DNA of 64,000 nt from Luscinia megarhynchos. Taxonomy: Eukaryota > Chordata > Aves > Passeriformes > Turdidae. The notes beneath the pieces were generated by a model. The model did no database searches. It had not been told where the DNA came from and was given only the letters and a program-made list of their open reading frames with translations. Positions 35,901 through 47,900 of the stretch are shown here, piece by piece. The stretch lies in contig JAPFBE010000032.1 in assembly GCA_034336665.1 (NCBI GenBank), positions 496,001 to 560,000 of the forward strand, given 5' to 3'. Every line of letters starts with the position of its first letter. Position 1 is the stretch's first letter. The translations under genes were made by a program, and so were the position numbers.

Positions 35901-38900
35901 AGTATGAGCTCTAATGCTTTTAGTAAGTGAAAGGTTTTCAAATGCCAGAGTGGAAGTGCGAGTTCTAGTGAAGGTTGAAAAACATACTGATGTTTTCAGT
36001 AGAGGCTCCAGGACCACAGTTGTAGACAGTACTTAGACATAATAGAGCTATAGTAAGAATATTGCTTACATTTTTCATATAGAACAAGATAGGTTGTATG
36101 CGTAGTCTATACGTGACCTAGCGTGCTAAGAAACTAGAATTCTAATAAGTTGTGGTGGTCCGAGCTTGCGTCCTAGCTTGTTGGGAAAATCCTATATAAG
36201 AGTATGTATTGGGGAGACTTAGGGCTTCTTGCCATCTGCTTTTCCTGCCATTTCTTTTCTGCTTGCCTTTTGAGACTGATGTGCTTTGTAATAAATAACC
36301 TTTTCAGCAACTATTAGCCGCTTTGTTCATTTAAGACAACCTGACGAAGTTGGTGCCTAGAGCATCGGAGGTCCCCAACCTCACATTCTGGTGCTCCGTG
36401 TCTGGTACCTCGCTCGTAACCTCACAGGGGTTATGATCAGTTCATCGCCTATTGTTCCTGCCACTGCTCTGGGAGAGGAGTCAGTCTTTCCCTTGCTCCA
36501 GCATGGAGTCTCTCCAATTGGGGAGAGTTTTCCATGAACTTCTCCAGTGTATGTCCACCCCACAGGCAACAGCTCTCCCCAAACTGCTCCACCATGGGTC
36601 ACTCTTACACAGGGTCAGTCCTTCAGGCACAGCCTACTCCAGCGTGGGTCCCCCATGGAGTCACAAGTCCTACCAGGAAACCTGCTCCAGTGTGGACTCT
36701 TTCCATGGGTCTGTAGGTCCCTGCCAGGACCCTGCTCCAGCACAAGCATCTCACAGGATCACAGCCTCCTCTCAGGCATCCCCTGCTCTGGCATGGGCTC
36801 TTCCAGAAGCTGCAGGTGGAACACTGTATCCCTGTGGCCTTCCCTGGGCTGCAGGGGCACAGCTGCTTCACCATGGTCATTACCACGGGCTGCATGGGAA
36901 TCTCAGCTCCAGTGCCTGGAGTACCTCCTGCCCTTCCTTCTGCACTGACCTTGATGTCTGCAGAGTTTTTCCTCACATATTCTCACTCCACTCTCCTCTG
37001 GCCCCAATTACATCTGTGCAATAACTTTTTTTCTTCTTAACTATGTTATCCCTGAGGCATCACTGCCATCTCTGATTGACCCAGCCTTGGCCAGTGGCAA
37101 GTCCATCCTGGAGCCGGCTGGCATTGACTCTGCCAGACATAGGGGAAGCTTCCAGCAGCTTCTCACAGAAGCTACCTCTGCAGTTCCCCCCGCTAGCAAA
37201 ACCTGGCCACACAAACCCAGTAAAGCGGCTTTCTGTTCCATCAGCAGGAGCATAAACATTGATAAAGTATGCATTATTTCCTGCCTTTATTTTATAAATG
37301 GAAACATTACACTGTATTGTATTTCTGTAATTTCTCCCCCTCCTGCATATTTTGGAGCACTTTTGCACTCTCAGTAAGCTCAAAATATTTTGTTTCCAAT
37401 TTTCAATTATTTTTTCTTCTACAGTTCATATAGCTGTAGCAGTTTGTGTGTACATCAGGAAAGGGCGTTGAGCCTCAGTTTGGTAATTTTATTCTTAGCA
37501 GGTATACTTACCTGTTAGTTAACCTTACAGTCAACTTGGCAAACTAATTTCTTTTTAATCTGCCTTTTGATGTGTTTTGCTGGGAGACCTTAATCTCTAA
37601 AAAAGCATGTTACCTAATTCTTGACTGCTAGAGTTTTTTGTTGCAGAGGTCTATATTTGCTAAAAATGTTTAAGTGAAATGTGTAATAAAGTTCACTATC
37701 AAGTATGCAGAGCATCAGGAGTTACTCAAGACTAAGGGCTATATGGTTACTTCTGGAGATAGTGTGACAACTTTATTTAAGGTTCCTTTTAAATAGCTGG
37801 TATATTCTTTCACTGCTATAGGATTCTTCCTTTGAAGATGAATATGATGGCTATCTGACTTTGGCAGAATATGTACAAGACTTTCTAAATCACCTCGCCG
37901 AGCGACCAGGTTGTTTTGAAACTGAAATAGAGCAGTTTGCCGAAACAGTGAATAGCTGGGTCACTGCGGATGAAACTTTGCAAGAACTTGTTGAACTCGT
38001 ATATCAACAGGTAGCCTGTGTATTCTGTCTTAACATGGATGTTATGCCTGTTATCTAGTGTTCAAGATATGTATACTAGTATTATTTGTTATATCATTGT
38101 GCCTACATAGTATTTTAATGGTTTGATTTTTTTCTTTTTAGACTGAAATGTATAGGGAAAGATTTTTCTCAATAAACTGTAATGATAGCTCAAGTGAGAT
38201 ATACTTGGCTGGTTCACAAATTTCCCTAATTTACTCTGTTTTCTTTGTTGTGTATTTGAATCTCTCAGGTCACATACTAGAGTTGAAATTACAGCAGTTC
38301 ATTAAAGAAGTTATCTTTGAATTTCTGGATTTACATAGCAGAGACTGTCAGTTGTACATTTTTATTCTATCCTACAAAAATATTCTTCATAATCGATTTT
38401 TTTTGTTCTTTTGTATTAAAAAAAAACAACTATACCTACTTTGGGAAATGCTCTTTTTACTGACAAGCTTTGTTCTTCATTTGGTATTATAACTATTTCA
38501 GAACATCATAATTAGAAAAAAGGAAAGCTAGTCTGCTGGTAACTAGGTCTAGTCCCATTGATGGTCATGGAAATGAGGACAGAGACCTTGAGCTGAACTC
38601 TACTAATTGGAGAAGCCATTGGAAAAACCAGCTTAATCTGTGTGGTTTAGCAAATGAGCTGCTGCTACTGTCTTCTGGGCTTGCTGCAGAGAATGAAGTC
38701 ACACTTCTGCTTGCTATTTATTACATTAGGTATCTTCCATTATCCTGAGTTGTTTTCAAATTCTACGTTGAAGAATGTAAACTTTATGCACCTTTTAAGT
38801 GCAGATACTTGCAGATTTTTTACTGAGAAATAATCTGGAGTATGCAAAACCTACGTGATTGGCACATATTGTGTAGTCTTAATAACTGTAGAGTCTTAAG

Positions 38901-41900
38901 TTTCTTACTATAATACAGAATTGATACATATTTAATTAAGAACAGTTTAGTTATACGTAAAGATTACTTGTGCTGTGTTTGGCAACATAATTTTTTCATC
39001 CTTTATTTGGACACATAAAGAAAAGTTAATAAAAGATGAAAATATTCCATATAACTTTATTTGAAGAAATTTCATATATGTTTAATAAATTGACTCTTGT
39101 TTAATATAAGTATTTTAATGTTGCCTCTTTTTCTCTCCCCCTATTTAAAACAAGTTCAATGTTAGGGTTGGATGTGCCTCCCTTAACTGAGAAGCATTGA
39201 GTGTTAGTCTGAAAGATAACAATTTTTCTGAAAAATAAAACTTCGTGCAAAATGCTGTCCTAGTATCCAAAAGCACATGATTTCAGCATCATTGTATGTC
39301 AGGATATGAGTGTTTGAGTGTCAGTCAACTATGCTTATTCTTCTATCTTGAGCCTCTGCTCAAGTATTTGTTTTTACTTGTCCTGGTTTATCTCAAAACT
39401 TCATTTAAATATGCTGAAGTGTGTTTATAAGGATCTGCATCAGTGATGTTTGAGCAAATCTACACATGCTAGGTTTGTGAAGGAAAAAAGGCTAAAATAA
39501 AAGAAACCAAAATCCTGTACAATCTTCCCTTCATCTGGGTATCAGGTATCTTAGCCTGTCTGTAAGTCTTAATTATATACTTTCCCCTATTCTTCCTAAT
39601 CCATTTATGTTTTGACAGAGCGAAGTGCCAGTTAACTTGTTTTCCAGAAGTTGAACACTGACTTCATAGCTTAAGAGTCTTGACTATTATGTAATTAGTA
39701 TGGTGTACTGTTGCTGTTACAGCAAGTAAAATTTCTCAATATATGTATTGGTAGGCTAGCCTTCATGCTTAGATTTTGACTTTTTTGGAGTTGGAGATAA
39801 ACTGGGATTACAAAGCAACAATAATTCAGGGAAGACATTATTGTACTATAATGATTGGTTAGTAAGATATGAGGTTTATTTATTTATTTATTTTTGTCTC
39901 TGTGTGCTATGCCAGGTCAGAATACCCCAAATGGCATTGTCTCAGTATTTGATGCAACCACAAATACAGATTAACTGATTGAGAAAATAATGGTTTAAAA
40001 AAATACAGATGACGTTTGAAGTAGTTTTTGGTTTTGACTGTGTGGTGGTTTGTTTTGTGGTGGTTTTGGGGGTTTTTGTTTGTTTGTGGCTTCTTTTTTT
40101 TTTTTTTTTTTGTTTGAGGTTGATTTTGGGTTTGCTTTTATTTTTTCCTTAGGAATGAGAAATGTAATTTAAGTGAAATATTTTGCCTTATAAAAAGGGG
40201 GCCACCTCTTCTAGTCCAAGCAACTAATTGAACTAAAGCACCAAAAAGCTTGTTAGTTATTTCACATGCCTCTTACTGGAAACTAAAGTTGATTTGACTT
40301 TCTTAACTACTTAAATTTGTTGTATCTTTCAAAGATATCTCAGTTCTTTCCAGCAGTGTAATGCACATAGTACAGTTATGTTTAGTATATATTTTCCTCT
40401 GCCTGTAGAAGGTAAGTAGGTATAATCCATTGACATGATAATGGCAAGATTCTTTTTCAAACATGTTATAAGCAGAAGCATGCAAACACATTTATAGCAC
40501 CGATAGATGTAAAAGAAATGTTCAAAGGTGATAAAGCAAAAGGAAAAGTTTAATGAATTCTTAGTATCCATGGGTTTTTTTTTTGGCAGAGCTGATCAAA
40601 TTACTTAGACCAGAGCCTCTTTTCACTGAAGCAATATCTGAGAAATGATATCAATTTCAAGTCTTGTTAGAAGAGAATTCAAAACAAATGAGCAGTAATA
40701 AATTGCCAAACTAAGGGAATGTTCTGCTTTAAGTTCTAAGAGAGGTTGAATGCTAACTCTAATGGATTCCAAATTACTTTTACCACCTCTTGAAATTTTC
40801 AAGTATCAGTTTCAAAGCAAAATATTCTTTTAGACAGTGTATAACTTATGTTGTGGAATTTAATTGCCACTACCTGTTTTTAGATTATAAAAGTGTAAAT
40901 ATTCAAAGTAACAGGACTTATTTTAGAAAAAGGACTTATCAAGAACTATTAACTGTAATGATACAGTTGTAATATCTGAATCAGAAGTTTGCTATTCTGC
41001 AGTTTGCTGGAGCATGTACAGGAGAAAGTATTTATCTTTACTTACCATGTTCTTGTACTCTTTCCCTAAGCGTTCCTTATTGCCAAAAATAAAAATCTGG
41101 GATAAATAGCTATTAGATTGAATGAAGGTGATATATTTATTTTAACACACTGTTTGGTCCTTAAAAAAAGTCTTAATGTCCACTCTTGCAGGTTTTTTTG
41201 TGGTTTTTTTTTCCTTTTTTTTATTAACAGTTTGAAAGTGACTTGCAGATGCTCCTTGGTGTAGGTCACAATGGAGAAGTAGAATCGAGGACAAATAGCA
41301 CAATGATGGTTATTTTCTTAAAGCCACAAAATCAGTATAATGAACTTCAAAGTGCTGAAATGCATATAACAAAGTGTTTCTGAGAGAAAAATTAATATGA
41401 GAAATAGTAATTATTAATCTTCTGTTCTTCAATTGTTTTGTCAACTGTTAAAGACAGATTTTAAAAAATCTCTTAAAAATATTTCCTGATAACCTAATCA
41501 TGACTGCTATGAATAATTTATTTTTCCACTTTTTTTTTGGAAGGCCACATCTGTCCCAAATTTTTCCTACATGGGAGCACGGTTGTGTAACTATCTATCT
41601 CACCATCTAAACATTAGTTCACAAAGTGGGAGCTTTCGGCAGTTGTTACTTCAAAGGTCAGTATCAGTGTGTCATTTTAAGCCCGTTACTTTCTCAGGTT
41701 GCCTTCCTTTTTTCTATGTAACCCTTAACATAGTGTGCATATTTAAAATATAAATTTAGATTGAGGATTATTAAAGCATAGGTACCTACTAGATATCTAA
41801 CACATATTTTTAATTTTTTATATTTTTAATATGAAAATAGGACTTCAAGTTCTGTAGACTCCTTTCAGTTGAGTATATTGTACTGGTACCAAGTTATAGG

Positions 41901-44900
41901 GTAAATTCAAAAGGTAGTCAACTTTAAATGTATACTAAATGCATGTATATGTACTGTCTTTGTCCTTTGACTCTTGCCAGGGCTTATTTAATTGTGTTTT
42001 TTCTTTAATTACTTTTCTGGCTGGAGTTGCTGTGAAAAGTTTATTTGTTGGTTTGCTAACTGACTTTACACCTATGATGCATAAAATCCAGAAGGATAAA
42101 TGTCTTCAACTTTCAGTTACTACAGAATTTGGGGGATTAAGGTTTAATAATGATAAGACTTCACAGTTGACAAAGATGCAACATTTTTTAAATGGATGTA
42201 TTTCCTTTTAAATCTTACTGTATGACGCTTGAAGGAATAGTACACTTTAATACTTCAGAATTCTTTAGAAATTGTTTTTTTCTTTAAGGACTTTTGTCTT
42301 CCTAAGCTCCAGACTTGGTTCTTACTTTAAGTTTCACTTAGTCCACCTATATTTAGGAGTAAAGGCATGATAAACTTAAAACAACACAGTTGTTGAATAC
42401 TAAAAAATCACCTCACTGTGATGTTATCTTAATCCTCACTGTTTGCATTTATATCTAAATTTTGCTTCTGTCACTTAAAATGGTAGGATAAAGAATTTAT
42501 CGAATAAATGTAAAGGCATCTAACACAATGTGGCAGCACCCTGAAAGGGGGAAAACATCTTTCAGAGTACACCTATTTTATTTCTGTTGATGTTTGTCTG
42601 CCCATGTTATACTTCCTGGACCCATATTCTAATATATAAACTGTGAAACTGTCTTTTAATTTTTACATGTTGCAATTTGCCCTATTTTGTTTTGCTTTCT
42701 CAGATATCTCAGTGCTCCCCTGGAAGAACAAAAATCTGCATTCTTTGTGAAGTCCTCTCACTTCCTTCACAAATCAAATGTCCTACTATTCAGCATTTAA
42801 TAGTTCTAATGCAGTGAATAAGTTCTTAGCATTCTATTAAATAAGTAGCATGTTGCATATGTTGGGTTGTCTATAGATTATATGGTTTTTGCTTTAATGT
42901 TTTCAGGTGCCAAACAGAGTATGAAAACAGAGATGAAGCTGCCAAAGGAGATGAGACTGCTCGAAAACAATTTCATGCCTTTGTGTTGTTCTTAGCTGAA
43001 CTTTATCTTAACCTAGAGGTAAGAAGAAAATTGTATGTCATTCATAATCATTAATTTTTGCTGTGTTTAAGTAAACACTAAAATGGAATATCATTTGAGG
43101 TGCGGGTTTTTTGAGTTTGTTTTTTTAAAGGGAAAGGGGAATAAAGTAAAAGAACTTTAGAACAGTTTAATTATAATGCGTGTCCAAGAAACAGATAAAC
43201 GAAATAGGACAAGATCATCAGAAGAGAAATATATATAAAGATTTAAAAAAAAGGTGTAAGAATACATAAAAAGAACCAGCCATAAACCACCTTTGGAATG
43301 AAGCTTTTGGTATTTTCTTTTGTCTGGTAAACCCACCAGATTGCTGCACTTAATAAACACAGAAAATGTTACAACCTAGCAGAAGCAGATAGGTATTACC
43401 CATGTAATTCAATATTCAGCCACTAATAGGAGCTATTATCAAATGCTTGAGGAAGGCATGGGAATCTTCAAAATGAACAGTAAAAATGCAGACCTTGAAA
43501 GATATTTCTTCTGAAGGTTGAGTCCTTGGCTTATGCATGAAGCATAAAATTTTGTATTTAGATCAGCTTTTTTGTTTCTGATATGTACAAAAAAATCTAT
43601 GTACGCGTAAAAATTCTTTGACTCTTATACCCATGAGTTCAGTAAGTTCACTGACTACTGTAGTGTCCTTAAAACATATTTTTCACTGAATTATTTCAAA
43701 GGTTTGACTTAAGCAGACACTACTAAAATGTTCTGCTGGCATGAGGAAAGAAAACTGTGACTTCCATTTTTATTCATAAGTGAGCCTTGAAATCTAATTT
43801 CCACTTACTAGAAGGAAAAAGGAAGCTTTCCAAAGGATTTGGGGGAGGGGAAGTTGCCCAGTTTGGAGTACTATTTCTTTGTAAAGCATTTTTTTCTCAT
43901 TTTTAAATATATAAAGAATGCCTTCTAGAAATAAGGTCCTCTACAGCTGCAGTGAATGCATAAGGTAGGATGGGAAAAGAGCATGGGATTCTGAGAATTT
44001 GGGATGATGTTGATCACTTGCCAGGCATTTTGCAGCTTTTCTTAGCAATTTATTAGCAAAGAAAAAATGCTAGGGAGGCATTGTTATATATATGTCAGAA
44101 TTGCAAGGATACTACTCTATATTCTAGAAATAGTTACAGTATTTGACATGTTCTTTCAACTGAAGAGCTCAACTACATTAATCAAAAACCAAATCATACA
44201 GCATCCGAGAGAGAAAACGTGACTAAATTAATTTCTAAAACTTAAGTTTTTTAAATGTAGTTGGGTTTTGGATTTTTAAATATATTTTGCAGATTAAAGG
44301 AACAAAAGGACAGGTCACACGAGCAGAAATCCTTCAGGAAGGCCTTCGGGAATTACTAAATGTGCTCTTCTCTAACCCTGTGGATAATAATTTGATGTGT
44401 GCAGTGAAACTGCTGAAGGTGAGACAGTAGTTTTAAAAGAAGAAAAAGAAAAAAAAGTTGTTGTTTTGTTTTTTTTTTTAATATATCATCATAGCCCTGA
44501 ATGAAGTGGGAAGCTCCAAGTATCTACAAATGTTGAAGTGTATCTGTAGATAGAGTGGGCTACCTCATGAAACATTGGATTCACTACTGAAGCAACAGAT
44601 GTCTCCTGTTGTCCTTTCCATTTAATATAGTGCTAGATGCAGGCTTTTCACCTATTTGCTTTGCAGTATATTTATTTTTAATTAAGCCTTCTTAGAGTTG
44701 TTATCTAATTACCTAGGATCAATGCAGGACCGCAGTAGAAAACTGGAAATGTGAAACAAGTGCTTGCTTTTATCTTTGCATTTTATTCCTTTGTATCATC
44801 AGACACCATTCCAAGCATTTTTAGATCATGTAGTATTTATGCTGAGTAGATTAGGAACTGCTATTAAGTTTGACCATAGTGGCAAAATTAATTTTTTGTA

Positions 44901-47900
44901 GTTTAACTCTTATCTCCTACTGTACAATTTTTAGACAATGAATTAAATACCTGTTCTCAACAGAAAAGGCTTTCATCCATAGCAGTTCTAGACTGTCTGC
45001 TGCTAACTCTCTCTCAGCAACAGCTTCAGTCTCACAGATTTTATGTATTAAAACTCAAGTTAGCTTGGTCAGATAATTCTTGGCTCCCCTTTATACACAC
45101 ATCCAGGTGAAATTCTGTGGCATATCTGATTCTAGGTATGTTGACTGAAGTCTTTCTAAAGCTTACTAGCCTATTGTTATTATCAGGTAAGCCTTTGGCA
45201 TAATCTGCAAAAATATGGTTTCTTTTCATAGCATGTATTTAAAGCTATTAAGATCTGACAAATGCTGTTAGTCCTTTCAGCAGGATTCAGAATGCTGCAA
45301 TATTTTTGTGTTGATGAGACAGTGTATGGTCAAATGCAATCTCCATGTCCCACTGATACATAATCTCAGAAAGATGATGAAATGTAATGCTTTTTTACAA
45401 GAAATCACTGCAATATTAAAAAATGCATTTTGTTGTAATGTGACTGTTTTGTGGTGTAATTAAATAACTGGAGAGTTGTTTCAAAATCACATTTCAAGAC
45501 TGAAATGAAGGAAGTGGCTGTGCAATTCTAGGCAACATTGGACATAGAGTTACCATACTGTCTGTAGTCTAAAATAAACTATTTATGTGGTCATTAATCC
45601 ATTCAACGAAAAGATGTCGGAGATTGTGACCTTCAACCCTCAGGTAGTCACATAATGCATCTAAATGCTATGGATTATTAAAGAAACCCTTCTGTTGACA
45701 GTTTCTTAAACTTTTATAATTCACTTTAAAAGAAAAAAAAAAACTAAGTAAAAAAAACCCCAACGAAATCTAATACCTTGTCTTTAGTTGACAGGCTCAG
45801 TTTTAGAAGATGCCTGGAAAGAAAAAGGAAAGAATGATATGGAGGAAATTATTCAGAGAATTGAAAATATTGTGTTGGATGCAAACTGTAGCAGGTGAGA
45901 AGATAAATTTGTTTCCAGTATTTTGCTTTTATATTAAACAGAACATCTTAAAAATCTTCAAGATTAATGACCATGTCCAAAATATTCCCTTAAAGCCTTT
46001 AATTTACAAAAAGTAAGTTGATATGTTGGTGACTTTCATGTAGTAATTGTGGGGGGAATGGTTCTTTCAGTTTTGGTTTTGTTATTTTATCTTTTACTAG
46101 AGATTAATGTTCCACTTAATGAGATGGTTATGTATGTTTGTTTTCTGTTTGTGTTTTCTGTTTGTATGGTTTAAGTCCTTCCCCTCCTCCATTAGCCAAC
46201 CATTAGCCCAATTATTGTTTTGCACAAATCATTCTAACCTTTGTGCTGTTTTTGTTTATTTCAGAGATGTGAAACATATGCTTCTGAAAGTAGTTGAACT
46301 ACGATCAAGTAACTGGGGTAGAGTTAATGAAACTTCTCCACATACAAAAGCTACTCCTGAAAATGACCCCAACTATTTTATGGTAAGAATGTACTGGTAT
46401 TTCGGTTCCTTAGTTTAATATGAATTTGATTCATAGACAATCACATTGCTAAAAGCTACAAACATCTGTCTCTGAACTCATATAACTTACTATATAAATT
46501 TATTCTTAGAATGAACCAACATTTTACACTTCTGATGGTGTTCCTTTCACTGCAGCAGATCCAGGTATGTACCCTGTTTTCTCAATCTTTAAAAAGTTGC
46601 AATTATGTCCTGTTGAAGTACATAAAAAGTTGTTCTTAAAATATCTGAAACTCACACAACTTAACAGACAAAATTATAGCTGAACTCCTGGCTTTGTGTA
46701 ACACTTGCCTCATTCTGTGTTAAAAGAAGGTAAATATTCAAAATGGAGAACATGCAGTTGAGTTCATATAGTTCAAAAGAATTTGTAGTATAGTCCTCAG
46801 CACTTGGCTTCCACGGGTCTTCTTTTGTTTGTCCATAGTTAATAGCAAAGGAGTTTGTGTCTTTGTTTCCTATAATCTGAGCACAATATGGCACAACATC
46901 ATTTGAGGTAAAGACAACTGTGACTACCTTTGTTTATTTGGGAAGGTAGGTATCATTCTTGGAGTTTGATGTCCTGAGAAAACACTGTAGTGGAAACTTT
47001 TTCAATAATGTTTAATGCCATTCATGGTTTAATTAAAAAGGCTATTTTCAAACTGTATAGATGTCCATTAATTTAGAGGACTAATATATTACTGGGTCTC
47101 ATTTTTACTATGGCAGATTACCGAGCAAAATACCAAGAACTGCTTGAAAGAGAGGATTTGTTTCCAGATTATGAAGAAAATGGCATGGCTTTATCAGGAC
47201 CTGGAGATCAGTATGTTTTCTTTTTGAGTGATAGTTGTTGTGGGGTGGTTTTGGGATTTTTTTTTAACACTAGTTATTATTACTGCAAATTTAGGAATCC
47301 AATCTTGTAAAAAATGAAATTAATAATTATTATTTAGTTTTATAATGGAAATTACGTGTTTGTTCAGGTGTAAGTTGGTTTGTAATCACACAAATTTGAA
47401 ACATTTTATATTTATCCAATTGAGTAGGGCAAGTAAGCTTCATATATTTTTGCACATGTGCAAACATACTCTTCTGCATTTTAGAAAAAAAATTGCAAGC
47501 AAAATCATGCATCATACCTTCAGGTATTGGTAGTGAGACAACCTGAATTCGTTCTAGCTAGAGGTAATTACAAAATTTTCAGTGTATTTCAAAGGGAGAA
47601 GATTGTTAAGGTTTTCTCTTCAGGATAAGTAGTATTCCCTCAATTAATGGTAAAAGAGGAAGCAGTAGATGGGAATATAGTCTCACCTTCTGACACCAGT
47701 TCATAAGAATTTGATAGGAAATCAGTGAAAGAAATACAGTGTAAAATAAATCGCTCTGAGCTCTGTACTGGTTGAAGGAGGGCTTTCAGGTCATGATTTG
47801 ATACTCAAAAGCATTTTCAGTGTTGTGCTTATGTGTGATAAGAATGCTGGTCTGGATCAATGTTTTTGTTAGTAAATTAGAAAACTTTTAGATGGCACCT

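Noticed and set aside
36452..37024. Overlapping ORFs of 190, 133 and 117 codons on both strands
   Set aside because: They fall within the LTR-A copy and recur as composition artefacts in the copy at 53262-54347.
38148..38492. 114-codon ORF in PAIP1 intron 3
   Set aside because: AT-rich intron sequence with hydrophobic low-complexity translation and no homology that I can name.
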